The notes below the pieces were generated by a model. It worked only from the letters and a program-made list of their open reading frames with translations. It searched no databases and had not been told where the DNA came from. A stretch of DNA of 55,258 bases from an uncultured Alphaproteobacteria bacterium (lineage in GTDB: Bacteria > Pseudomonadota > Alphaproteobacteria > Rs-D84), in the NCBI GenBank assembly GCA_944389525.1, contig CALXMR010000002.1, positions 1-55,258 of the forward strand, given 5' to 3'. This document shows, piece after piece, positions 43,707 through 51,073 of the stretch. Made by a program: the position numbers and the translations under genes. Numbering within the stretch: the stretch's first letter is position 1; each line of letters opens with the position of its first letter.

Positions 43707-44207
43707 ATGTTTTTAAAATCAAAAATCGGTCTGACAATTTTGTCATTATATGAAATCGCGGCGGTATTGTTGCTGCATTGTCCGCGCACATGTGACGCGA
43801 TGTTTGGCGCATCATTTTGCGATGACCATATATTTAAATATTTTATTGCGTGCATAGTCGTGCCGCTGGTTGTGTTTTTACTGGTTATGTGGATTATGGA
43901 TATAATTCATCGCATACGGCGACATCGTTCATTGCTGTATAAAACCCGGCACGCAGTTCAAAATATGGCGATGAATATTCGTGATCGCATTTCGGAAAAA
44001 GTGTCCAGCGGTGACATAGAAAAAATGATAACTGCCGCATTGGTGGTTGGTTTGAAAAAATATTCCGACCGCAATCCGCGTGCGCGTCAAATCTTGGGCC
44101 AGATAATGGACGGGCAAATCGACGACATAGATGTTGAATACACAGAGTATGATGACACCCCGGCCCGCGGAACGAAACAAACAAAATCAGACAGGCGTAA
44201 AAAATAA
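43707..44207 (+). CDS. hypothetical membrane protein (166 aa)
   Basis: A 166-residue protein with two N-terminal hydrophobic segments (about 8-25 and 45-68) separated by a short Cys-containing loop (CPRTCDAMFGASFCDD), then a basic cytoplasmic helix (HRIRRHRSLLYKTRH) and an acidic/basic tail ending TKSDRRKK. No known domain is recognised. GGGAGAGAG precedes the ATG. It probably shares a transcript with the upstream barrel gene and ends at a strong terminator. Confidence 0.75.
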   Translation: MFLKSKIGLTILSLYEIAAVLLLHCPRTCDAMFGASFCDDHIFKYFIACIVVPLVVFLLVMWIMDIIHRIRRHRSLLYKTRHAVQNMAMNIRDRISEKVSSGDIEKMITAALVVGLKKYSDRNPRARQILGQIMDGQIDDIDVEYTEYDDTPARGTKQTKSDRRKK

Positions 44208-44208
44208 A

Positions 44209-44236
44209 ACACCGCCCCCCGGGGCGGTTTTTTTTA
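44209..44236 (+). terminator. intrinsic terminator
   Basis: ACCGCCCC and GGGGCGGT form a GC-rich stem followed by seven or more T. It ends a few bases before the convergent tRNA-Thr, and on the minus strand also ends in GTTTTATTTTTT. Confidence 0.88.
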
Positions 44237-44242
44237 TTATTC

Positions 44243-44318
44243 TGGTGCCGGATGTCGGACTTGAACCAACGACCTACTGATTACAAATCAGCCGCTCTAC
44301 CAACTGAGCTAATCCGGC
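44243..44318 (-). tRNA. thrT: tRNA-Thr (anticodon TGT)
   Basis: On the minus strand: acceptor arms GCCGGAT/ATCCGGC, D-arm AGCTCAGTTGGTAGAGC, anticodon loop TTTGTAA within CTGA/TCAG, T-loop GGTTCAAGTCC, and an encoded 3' CCA. A complete 76-base gene. Confidence 0.95.
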
Positions 44319-44415
44319 AACGGGAATTACTATACATGTTCGTGGCGCAAATTTCAAGTCGAAAAATACATAATTTACTTGCAAAGTGCAATTTTGCGTA
44401 GAAAATATACATACT

Positions 44416-45660
44416 ATGATAAAACTACCAGAATTATTGGCGCCGGCGGGGACGCTGGATGCGTTTAAAACCGCGATTTTATACGGGGCAGATGCGATAT
44501 ATGCGGGGCTGCCGGGGTTTTCCATGCGTGCGCGGGCAAAGATTACGGTTGACCAGGTGCGCGCCGGCATTGAACTGGCGCATGCCGCAGGGCGGAAAGT
44601 ATACCTGGCGTTCAATTTATTCGCACATGAACGCGACTTTGAAAATATGTCGCGGGTCAGCGATGTGATAAATTATCTGTGCCCAGATGCGTTAATTGTG
44701 GCGGACCCCGGGGTTATGATGTGGGTGCGCGAACATCACCCAGAAATTCCGATACACATATCGACCCAGGCAAATATTTGTTCGGCAGAATCGGTAAAAT
44801 TCTGGCAACGCGCAGGTGCGCGTCTGTGCGTGCTGGCCCGCGAAGTGTCACACGATGAATTTAAAATCATTCGTGCCCGGTGCCCAGACATTGGCCTGGA
44901 AATTTTTATTCATGGTGCGATGTGCATGAGTTATTCGGGACGATGCCTGTTGTCTAATTTTATCACGGGGCGGCCGGCCAATCGTGGTGCGTGCGCGCAA
45001 CTGTGTCGGTGGAAATATGATGTAATTTTGCGCGAATGTGAATCAGGCATTGAAATGCCAATCGAAGAAGACGCCCGCGGCGCATATATTATGAATTCGC
45101 GCGATTTATGTCTGATGCCGCGCCTGCGTGATGTTTTGGAATCGCATCCTGATTCTTTAAAAATCGAAGGTCGCAACCGCAGCGAATATTATGTCGGCAC
45201 GGTTGTGCATGCGTATCGTGCGGCAATGGATGCATATGCGTGCGACCCTGAAAATTTCGATCCATCGCCATTTATGGATGAATTAAATCGACTGGAAACG
45301 CGGGGGTACACCACGGCGTTTTTTGACGGGAATCTGGGGCCGGACGCACACAATTATGAAACCACGCGCAGTACATCTGTGTGGCATGCGGCGGGCGTAA
45401 TTACGGCGGTGACCCCAGAACGCGTTACCCTGGAATTGCGCAACGAAATAACCCGGGGCGATAAAATTACATTCATCATGCCAAGTAAAACAAATGGCGT
45501 TTCGGTTCTGTTACCTGAGATTATAAATGCACAGACGGGTGCGCATTTACCAAAAATGTCCGCCGGCCAGCATAACAGTCTGGTTATCCCGCGGGCATGG
45601 TTTGGTGATGTGGATTACGCGGCATTTGTGCCATACATATTGGCATACAAACATAAATAG
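44416..45660 (+). CDS. trhP: U32 peptidase-family protein (TrhP/YegQ-like)
   Basis: A 414-residue protein of the U32 collagenase-like family. Signature regions: PELLAPAGTLDAFKTAILYGADAIYAG at the N-terminus, ISTQANICS, EIFIHGAMCMSYSGRCLLSNF (the U32 motif with its Cys), GRPANRGACAQLCRWKY, and KIEGRNRSEYYVG. Proteins of this length with these Cys residues are TrhP, needed for 5-hydroxyuridine at tRNA position 34, rather than true peptidases; RlhA is longer. The start ATG at 44416 gives MIKLPELLAPAG; no clear ribosome site is seen. Confidence 0.87.
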   Translation: MIKLPELLAPAGTLDAFKTAILYGADAIYAGLPGFSMRARAKITVDQVRAGIELAHAAGRKVYLAFNLFAHERDFENMSRVSDVINYLCPDALIVADPGVMMWVREHHPEIPIHISTQANICSAESVKFWQRAGARLCVLAREVSHDEFKIIRARCPDIGLEIFIHGAMCMSYSGRCLLSNFITGRPANRGACAQLCRWKYDVILRECESGIEMPIEEDARGAYIMNSRDLCLMPRLRDVLESHPDSLKIEGRNRSEYYVGTVVHAYRAAMDAYACDPENFDPSPFMDELNRLETRGYTTAFFDGNLGPDAHNYETTRSTSVWHAAGVITAVTPERVTLELRNEITRGDKITFIMPSKTNGVSVLLPEIINAQTGAHLPKMSAGQHNSLVIPRAWFGDVDYAAFVPYILAYKHK

Positions 45661-45669
45661 GTCACTGGA

Positions 45670-46542
45670 TTAGTTTCCATAGTAACATATACCTTCGCCG
45701 GCGGTATCTACATTCCAATCCCAATAAAAATTTCCGGTACCATCATTCATTATGACCAGACAGTCCGAACCGCAATTTCTTGCGAAACAGTCGGTTATAT
45801 CTGTTGATCCGGGGGCACTGCTCACCGTTGTATAGTCATATGGATTTTCAACAATTTTAATACCAGTGCTTTCGACCGTGGGACATTGTTTACATCCAGA
45901 AAAAGAGGTTCCATTAACAACAGGGTTGCCGTAATACCCGGCGGCGCACCTATACTCGTCTATTGCCGTCAATGTACAAGAGGTTGGCGAATGCTTCCTT
46001 TTATAATTTTGTTGATATCCGGTCTTGCCCGATACATTACGCCAATTATCACTGTCTTCGTCACATATAGAACAACCGGTGCAATGGCCGAACGTAAGTG
46101 TTCCATTTTCGACGGTTGTGGTGCATGTTGGGGTGCTGGTCTGGTATACCTTCTGGCCGTTATAATAGGATTTACATTCAAACTCTATTCCCTCACTACA
46201 TTGGCGATATTCGTGCAAACGTTGGGTGGCGATGGTGCCAACATCTTCGAAAGGTATTGGATTACAAGCGTATGTATCATAATTCTCGCCTGTTTCATTA
46301 TTTATGGCCTCACCAAATGGAACCTTAGTATAACAGGAGTCGCATCGGTTGCATGTACCAAAAGTCGCCCATTCATAACACACCTCGTTGCCATGTCCCA
46401 ATTTTTTTGGATTTACACACGCCTGGAAAGTGTAATAATCCAGACACCCATCTACCGACTCCCCGTGGCTTGGCCGTATCGTCATGCAAAATAAACAACA
46501 TATTATGATAAATTTACTGAAAAAAATTCTTTTGTTTGGCAT
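45670..46542 (-). CDS. secreted Cys-rich protein (hypothetical, possibly phase-variable)
   Basis: A 290-residue protein with a signal peptide (MPNKRIFFSKF...RPSHGES, about 1-27) and 21 cysteines in the mature part, spaced as in small disulfide-rich domains (CNRCDSCY, CTGCSICDED, CKQCPTVES). A C-A-A-G-Y-Y-G block near the centre resembles EGF/GCC2-type repeats. It has no lipobox and no membrane helix beyond the signal. Its start is secure (GGGAGA 8 bases before the ATG at 46542; the frame opens 35 codons earlier into an inverted repeat). The promoter region upstream is bracketed by inverted repeats (see that entry). Function unknown; surface or secreted interaction is inferred. Confidence 0.82.
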   Translation of the reverse strand: MPNKRIFFSKFIIICCLFCMTIRPSHGESVDGCLDYYTFQACVNPKKLGHGNEVCYEWATFGTCNRCDSCYTKVPFGEAINNETGENYDTYACNPIPFEDVGTIATQRLHEYRQCSEGIEFECKSYYNGQKVYQTSTPTCTTTVENGTLTFGHCTGCSICDEDSDNWRNVSGKTGYQQNYKRKHSPTSCTLTAIDEYRCAAGYYGNPVVNGTSFSGCKQCPTVESTGIKIVENPYDYTTVSSAPGSTDITDCFARNCGSDCLVIMNDGTGNFYWDWNVDTAGEGICYYGN

Positions 46543-46560
46543 AACAATTTCTCCCGTACT

Positions 46561-46684
46561 GCCTAGTCCAAACGGTGGTTTAAAACCAGCAAAAAAGCAA
46601 TTGACAGTGGCGCGGAAAATATGTAAAAATTTACAGTGAAAGAACAAAAAATATGCCTAATCTAAACCACCGTTTGGATTAGGC
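46561..46684. repeat. inverted repeats bracketing a promoter: candidate invertible element
   Basis: Left repeat 46561-46582 and right repeat 46663-46684 are 22-bp inverted copies with one mismatch. Each contains the core AAAC-N4-GTTT (AAACGGTGGTTT on the left, AAACCACCGTTT on the right), so they are sites in opposite orientation. The right site is itself part of a 30-bp near-palindrome (46655-46684) of two 14-base arms around a central AC, the expected form of a serine-recombinase crossover site. The 80-base interior holds a promoter reading away from the Cys-rich gene. Confidence 0.65.
46601..46629 (+). promoter_or_regulatory. promoter inside the inverted repeats, facing away from the Cys-rich gene
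   Basis: A perfect TTGACA (46601-46606), a 17-bp spacer and TAAAAA (46624-46629). In this orientation it reads toward the 3' end of convergent glyS and serves no gene. Inverting the bracketed segment would point it at the Cys-rich gene. No comparable promoter is seen on the minus strand. Confidence 0.5.
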
Positions 46685-46702
46685 GCAGGAAGTTAACTAA
46701 CC

Positions 46703-46730
46703 AGCCTAAAATTCATATGAATTTTAGGCT
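46703..46730. repeat. 28-bp perfect palindrome downstream of glyS
   Basis: A perfect palindrome with arms AGCCTAAAATTCAT lies 55 bases after the glyS stop. No U-tract follows on the minus strand, so it may be a weak glyS terminator or a protein-binding site. Confidence 0.6.
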
Positions 46731-46784
46731 GTTTGATGATATAAAATAGCACCATACGATTTATATGGGGTGGATTGGATATAT

Positions 46785-48146
46785 CTATGAATTTATAATT
46801 TCCATAACACGGCGTGGCACATCAGCAATGGCAACGCGTTCTTGTTCCATTGTATCGCGATGACGCATGGTCACGGTATTATCTTCCATTGTTTGATGAT
46901 CGACCGTGATGCATACCGGGGTTCCGATTTCATCGTGCCGGCGATAGTTTTTACCAATATTCCCAGAATTTTCCAGTTCTATCCGACCAATATGTAATTT
47001 ACGCAGTTCGTCTTCGATATTATTTGCGATGGTCAGCAGTTCTGGTACATTGCGCACCAGTGGTATAACCGCCGCCTTGACCGGCGCCAACGATGGTTTC
47101 AGTTTTAATACCAATCTTGATTTACCATCTGGTAATTCTTCGTCTGTATACGCGTCCAGCATAACGGCCAACATCGCCCGGTTAACCCCCATTGCAGTTT
47201 CAATCACATATGGGATAAAGTTTTCGCCTGTTTGTGGATCACTGTACGACAGTTTGATTGTGCTGTCTTTGTTTTCCATAACATGTGCATTGATGTTGAA
47301 TTCCGACTGTGCCTTGGTATGTGAGCCCAGGTCAAAGTCTTGACGATTATGAATACCTTCGACTTCGTCAAAACCATCGGGGAATTCGTATTCGATATCA
47401 CCGGCCGCCTTGGCATAATGCGCCAGTTTTTCATGTGGTGTAAAGCGTAATTTTTCCGCCGGAATTCCCAATGTGTTCACCCACCAATCCATGCGAATTT
47501 TTTTCCACATTTCAAAATATTTTTCGTCATCGGCGGGGTTTACAAAGTACTGCATTTCCGCCTGTTCAAATTCGCGCATGCGAAACACGAACCCGCGCGG
47601 GGATATTTCATTACGAAACGCCTTGCCAATTTGGGCGATACCAAACGGCAACTTGTGCGGGCGGGCATCCAACACATTTTTAAAGTTTACATATGTTGTG
47701 GTTGCCGTTTCCGGGCGCAGATATGCATTTATTGCACCATCTGCGGTTGCACCAATAGACAGCCCCATCATCAACTGGTACGCGCGTGGCGGGGTCAGAT
47801 CCGCGCTGCCACAGTTGTCGCACTTGGTTTGGTCTTTCATTTTATCTTGGCGCATGCGTGCACCGCACTTTTTGCATTCGACCAATGGGTCAGAAAAACT
47901 GCTTTCGTGACCGGAATATTTCCACATTAACCGATTGCTGATTAACGCGGCATCCAGTCCTTCGATATCATTACGGGAATAAACCATGGCGTTCCACCAT
48001 GCGTTGCGAATATTTTTCATTAATTCTGCACCGTACGGACCATAATCGTACGCACCACCTAATCCGCCATAAATTTCAGACCCAGTGAAAATAAATCCGC
48101 GCCGCTTGCACAATGCGACAATATCATTAATTGTTTTTGCTGGCAT
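46785..48146 (-). CDS. glyS: glycyl-tRNA synthetase, alpha2 (single-chain) type
   Basis: A 453-residue class II synthetase charging tRNA-Gly. N-terminus DIVALCKRRGFIFTGSEIYG and GGAYDYGPYGAELMKNI are typical of the eukaryote/archaea/Gram-positive alpha2 enzyme. A zinc-binding pair (CKKCGARM and CDNCGSAD, about 92-114), RPETATTTYVNFKN, motif 2 (GKAFRNEISPR) and motif 3 in AMGVNRAMLAVML are present, with the anticodon-binding domain from AVIPLVRNVPELL. Most proteobacteria use a two-subunit GlyQ-GlyS enzyme instead, so this points to an unusual lineage or ancient replacement. Transcribed alone. Confidence 0.95.
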   Translation of the reverse strand: MPAKTINDIVALCKRRGFIFTGSEIYGGLGGAYDYGPYGAELMKNIRNAWWNAMVYSRNDIEGLDAALISNRLMWKYSGHESSFSDPLVECKKCGARMRQDKMKDQTKCDNCGSADLTPPRAYQLMMGLSIGATADGAINAYLRPETATTTYVNFKNVLDARPHKLPFGIAQIGKAFRNEISPRGFVFRMREFEQAEMQYFVNPADDEKYFEMWKKIRMDWWVNTLGIPAEKLRFTPHEKLAHYAKAAGDIEYEFPDGFDEVEGIHNRQDFDLGSHTKAQSEFNINAHVMENKDSTIKLSYSDPQTGENFIPYVIETAMGVNRAMLAVMLDAYTDEELPDGKSRLVLKLKPSLAPVKAAVIPLVRNVPELLTIANNIEDELRKLHIGRIELENSGNIGKNYRRHDEIGTPVCITVDHQTMEDNTVTMRHRDTMEQERVAIADVPRRVMEIINS

Positions 48147-48215
48147 TTTTATCCCCTATGATTTTACCGCATACAGTTTTATACAGAATTTAATATTTTG
48201 CAACTGTTTTAAAGA

Positions 48216-48249
48216 ATAAAAATGGGGACATGCGCCCCCCCATTTTATA
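48216..48249 (-). terminator. ferredoxin gene terminator
   Basis: AAAATGGGG and CCCCATTTT pair around a GC-rich loop; on the minus strand TTTTATTC follows. It begins 16 bases after the ferredoxin stop. Confidence 0.75.
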
Positions 48250-48265
48250 AAAACAGATGCATCTT

Positions 48266-48448
48266 TTACTTTACATCTGGGGCAATTGCTGCGACTGGGC
48301 ATACCGCCGCGCATGTGCCACACGATATGCATTTTGCTGGATCAATCACACACTTGCCATCCGCCCCGGTGGAAATCGCCATAACTGGGCACGCGCCCAT
48401 ACATGTGTGACATCCGATACATTTTGCTGGATCAATTTTATACGCCAT
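48266..48448 (-). CDS. 2[4Fe-4S] ferredoxin
   Basis: A 60-residue bacterial-type ferredoxin with two clusters: C-X2-C-X3-C-X3-CP (CIGCHTCMGACPV) and a second copy (CISCGTCAAVCPV). Its two halves are near repeats (IDPAKCIGC and IDPAKCISC). It would carry low-potential electrons in the cytoplasm; the partner enzyme is not in the window. GGAG precedes the ATG at 48448. It lies 30 bases downstream of the BAX-inhibitor-like gene on the same strand, so the two are probably co-transcribed. Such clostridial-type ferredoxins support an anaerobic lifestyle (inference). Confidence 0.93.
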   Translation of the reverse strand: MAYKIDPAKCIGCHTCMGACPVMAISTGADGKCVIDPAKCISCGTCAAVCPVAAIAPDVK

Positions 48449-48478
48449 TTTATATAACTCCATATTTTACGCTGTGTT

Positions 48479-49228
48479 TTAATTTCTGTTCAGTAAACTT
48501 AACAGATATTGGAACATCGCGATAAAGGATATGTACAAATGTAACGCACCCAATACCGCCAATTGATTTTTTTGTGCACCATTGCCCAGTACTGCATAGG
48601 CGCGTTTCAGATTCTGCATATCATACGCGGTAAACAGGGCAAACACCAACACCCCGATAAAGCATATGATTGTGCCAAATGTGCCACCCAACATCGCCGG
48701 CCATATAAATGACGCCAGCCCGACCAGGATTAAACCAATCATGCCCATGAACAAGAATATTCCCAAGAACGACAGGTCTTTGACAGTTTTGTACCCGAAC
48801 AGTGCCATGCACGCAAACATCACAGCCGCAATGATAAAGGCCGATAATATTGATACTGGGTTAACGGTTAACGCAACAACAATCAGCGGGGTCATTACAA
48901 CACCAGTCAACACAGCGTACAGCATCAGCATACCCGCACCAACCGCCGGACGGAAACTGAATGCCCGTACCTGGGCCCATATGGCCAGTGCCAATCCGCC
49001 GAACAACAGCACATAGTACAGCCATGTAAACCCGCCTGTTTGCAAGTTTATCAAATATACAAACCATCCGCCCCAAATCGTCATGTACGATGCCAGCGCC
49101 GTTACCGCCACCGCACCAAACATCAGGGCAAATATGCGTTTTAAATACAATTCAATCCCACCGCCAGCGCGGGCGTTTGTCGGCATGCTGGGCGATTTTG
49201 TTTTTAATGCAACATTTTTCAATGCCAT
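48479..49228 (-). CDS. BAX inhibitor-1/YccA family membrane protein
   Basis: A 249-residue inner-membrane protein with seven helices from about residue 28 on and a charged N-terminus with a Gly-rich linker (NARAGGGIELYLKRIFALM). Family features include GAVAVTALASYM, VMTPLIVVALTV, FGYKTVKDLSFLG and the C-terminal FALFTAYDMQNLKRAYAV plus ALHLYISFIAMFQYLLSLL. In E. coli YccA modulates FtsH proteolysis, and BsYetJ is a pH-sensitive calcium leak channel; the substrate here is unknown. AAGGAG lies 7 bases before the ATG at 49228. Confidence 0.92.
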   Translation of the reverse strand: MALKNVALKTKSPSMPTNARAGGGIELYLKRIFALMFGAVAVTALASYMTIWGGWFVYLINLQTGGFTWLYYVLLFGGLALAIWAQVRAFSFRPAVGAGMLMLYAVLTGVVMTPLIVVALTVNPVSILSAFIIAAVMFACMALFGYKTVKDLSFLGIFLFMGMIGLILVGLASFIWPAMLGGTFGTIICFIGVLVFALFTAYDMQNLKRAYAVLGNGAQKNQLAVLGALHLYISFIAMFQYLLSLLNRN

Positions 49229-49314
49229 TTTTTTCTCCTTGTTAGTCAAGCAATTATATAATACAATATAGGGGGTAATTCAAGATAAATAACAACAAAA
49301 AAGGAAAGAAGAAA

Positions 49315-49563
49315 ATGGCGACAAAAAAAGAAAAAACTCGCATTGCTAAAACGATGCGGACAGGGCCAAAAACAAACTTGCTGCGTAACCAGGGCAAGGC
49401 AGATGTGCTTGAAACATTGAAAACGGCGTTGGTCAAGGCCAAGGAAAAATTGGAACTGTATAAACAAAGCGGTGACAAGGCCGGGGTAGAGAGGACAGAA
49501 CGAATTATCCAGGATACAACATCTACTATTATGAGCTTGCAACAGCAAAATGCTAGATCATAA
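49315..49563 (+). CDS. small basic coiled-coil protein (hypothetical, 82 aa)
   Basis: An 82-residue basic protein beginning MATKKEKTRIAKTMRTGPKT, followed by a helix predicted to form a coiled coil (VLETLKTALVKAKEKLELYKQ) and a second helix. I recognise no family; it looks superficially like a ribosome-associated or nucleic-acid-binding protein but is not S20. AAAGGAAAGAAG precedes the ATG, giving a secure start. It lies 32 bases before lgt and may be co-transcribed with it. Confidence 0.7.
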   Translation: MATKKEKTRIAKTMRTGPKTNLLRNQGKADVLETLKTALVKAKEKLELYKQSGDKAGVERTERIIQDTTSTIMSLQQQNARS

Positions 49564-49595
49564 TGGCATGACATTTAATATCACAGGGTAAATTT

Positions 49596-50423
49596 ATGGC
49601 AATTGTGCTGGAACCAATCTCACCGGTGGCGTTTTCTGTGTTCGGGCTGGGTGTGCGCTGGTATGCGTTGGCATATGTGGCGGCGTTTGTCGTTGGATAC
49701 TTTATGCTGCGCGCATTTGTTCGTCAACCAGGCAGCCAGGTCAAACTGGATAAAAAACAGTTGGATGATTTGCTGACGGCGATTATCTTGGGTGTCATAT
49801 TGGGCGGACGATTGGGGTATGTACTGTTCTATAATTTGCCGTTCTTTTTGGCACATCCGTTGGAAATATTCGCCGTGTGGCATGGCGGGATGAGTTTTCA
49901 TGGTGGCCTGGTCGGCGTTATTACTGCGGTGTTTTTATTTGCATGGAACCGCAATCGCCGTGGCCAGTTTACCGGCGGAACATATAAAACCGCGTTTAAT
50001 ATCCTGGATATATTGGCGGTGATTACGCCAATTGGCCTGTTTTTTGGCCGCATTGCCAATTTTATTAATATGGAGGTTATGGGCCGTCCCACATCTGTCC
50101 CGTGGGGCGTAGTGTTTGTCGGTGGCCCAGAAACACCACGCCACCCCAGCCCATTGTACGAGGCCGCCACCGAAGGCATATTGCTGTTCATCATCATGTA
50201 TTGCCTGTATCGTTTTACCGGATTGCGCCGGCACGCTGGTGCGTTGGGCGGAATGCTGGCGATGTTGTATGCGGTATTTCGTATATTCTGTGAACAGTTT
50301 CGTGCGCCCGATATCCAGATTGGCTTTTTAACCAGTTGGGGGCTGACGATGGGACAGTTGCTGTCAGGAATAATGTTTATTGCCGGTGCCACAATTTTTG
50401 CGATTGCATTCCGCAAAAAATAA
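49596..50423 (+). CDS. lgt: prolipoprotein diacylglyceryl transferase
   Basis: A 275-residue polytopic inner-membrane enzyme that transfers diacylglyceryl from phosphatidylglycerol to the lipobox Cys, the first step of lipoprotein maturation. Characteristic are LGGRLGYVLFYN, HGGMSFHGGLVGV (with the conserved His) and the signature GRIANFINMEVMGRPT. Seven helices span the length, and the size is normal. It starts 32 bases after the coiled-coil gene. A run of A (CGCAAAAAATAA) ends the gene; no terminator was found before the tRNA-Ser region. Confidence 0.95.
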   Translation: MAIVLEPISPVAFSVFGLGVRWYALAYVAAFVVGYFMLRAFVRQPGSQVKLDKKQLDDLLTAIILGVILGGRLGYVLFYNLPFFLAHPLEIFAVWHGGMSFHGGLVGVITAVFLFAWNRNRRGQFTGGTYKTAFNILDILAVITPIGLFFGRIANFINMEVMGRPTSVPWGVVFVGGPETPRHPSPLYEAATEGILLFIIMYCLYRFTGLRRHAGALGGMLAMLYAVFRIFCEQFRAPDIQIGFLTSWGLTMGQLLSGIMFIAGATIFAIAFRKK

Positions 50424-50457
50424 TGTAGAATAGTGCGCGTTGCTGGTGCACGAAACT

Positions 50458-50684
50458 GTCGGTTTGAAAGACCGGTGGAAAAAAAAGTTTCGGATGGGTG
50501 GCAGAGCGGTCGATTGCGACGGTCTTGCATACGAGTCAGCGAGACAAGCGTCAGCACAGTCGAGCGCGAACGAGTGGTGAGCAGCACCGCCAGGTGCGGT
50601 CAGCGAACAAAACCGTCGGTTTGAAAGACCGGCGAAAAAGACAGTTTCGGATGGGTGGCAGAGCGGTCGATTGCGACGGTCTTG
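50458..50684 (+). repeat. direct repeat including the 5' part of tRNA-Ser
   Basis: A 70-base sequence at 50458-50527 recurs at 50615-50684 with about four mismatches. Each copy holds GTCGGTTTGAAAGACCGG followed by a linker and the first 36 bases of tRNA-Ser (identical in both). The 87 bases between the copies are unrelated to either copy. It looks like a tandem duplication or the scar of an insertion at the tRNA gene. Confidence 0.85.
50492..50527 (+). pseudogene. truncated tRNA-Ser fragment
   Basis: Identical to bases 1-36 of the intact tRNA-Ser, from the acceptor 5' arm through the D-arm to the start of the anticodon loop (GGTCTTG). It then diverges, so no acceptor or T-arm can form. It lies 157 bases upstream of the intact gene. 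Confidence 0.85.
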
Positions 50685-50738
50685 AAAACCGTTGTGGGGG
50701 CAACTCCACCGGGGGTTCGAATCCCTCCCCATCCGCCA
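50649..50738 (+). tRNA. serT: tRNA-Ser (anticodon TGA)
   Basis: Acceptor arms GGATGGG/CCCATCC, anticodon loop CTTGAAA (TGA) in an ACGGT/ACCGT stem, a long variable arm GTGGGGGCAACTCCAC, T-loop GGTTCGAATCC and an encoded 3' CCA. A complete 90-base class II tRNA. Confidence 0.95.
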
Positions 50739-50975
50739 CTTGTTATTTTCAGTATTTTTGTATAGGATATTAAACGGAAAATTTAAGTCATAACAAAGGG
50801 TTGTGTCTTTTAATTGTAAAGTTCGGAAGATTGATTTTAAGATGGTGCGTTTTGTGGCAACTTCCGAACTTTTTATAAAATTATCCGATATATGCTGGGC
50901 TGCGCGGAATAAATTGATGATGGTGTCATTTACATTATCATCAGCCGCGCGGTGCAGGTTTTCTTTTTTGTGCAA
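50739..50975 (-). pseudogene. remnant of a large serine integrase C-terminus
   Basis: The minus-strand frame from 50975 encodes about 79 residues that resemble the C-terminal end of large serine recombinases: NLFRAAQHISDNFIKSSEVA, TKRTILKSIFRTLQLKD and LCYDLNFPFNIL. It begins just after a stop codon, with a possible further piece in another frame upstream (DYIRKTIQRFDKQLDFLG at about 50990-51045), and runs without a stop into the tRNA-Ser 3' end at 50739. It is a decayed integrase end abutting the tRNA, marking an old insertion. The resemblance is by eye only. Confidence 0.5.
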
Positions 50976-51073
50976 TTACTGATTGCGCCACCCAGAAAGT
51001 CAAGTTGTTTATCAAAACGTTGGATTGTTTTGCGAATGTAATCCATGTATCAGAATAACCAAAGGGGGGGGTA
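50976..51073. other. remainder of the region before the invertase gene
   Basis: Together with the integrase remnant this makes a 335-base stretch after tRNA-Ser without an intact gene. Within that remnant, AGTTCGGAAG (about 50819) and CTTCCGAACT (about 50863), the latter followed by TTTT, form an inverted repeat that could act as a terminator on the plus strand. Confidence 0.4.

Noticed and set aside
45886-46494. 202-aa plus-strand ORF opposite the Cys-rich gene
   Set aside because: The minus-strand frame has a signal peptide, ribosome site and disulfide-like Cys spacing. The plus frame has none of these.
50364-50738. C-terminal half of a 203-aa minus-strand ORF across the tRNA-Ser gene
   Set aside because: It is antisense tRNA sequence (translating as GRDSNPRWSCP and similar), a well-known artefact. 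Only the part beyond the tRNA (50739-50975) has a possible origin, kept as an integrase remnant.
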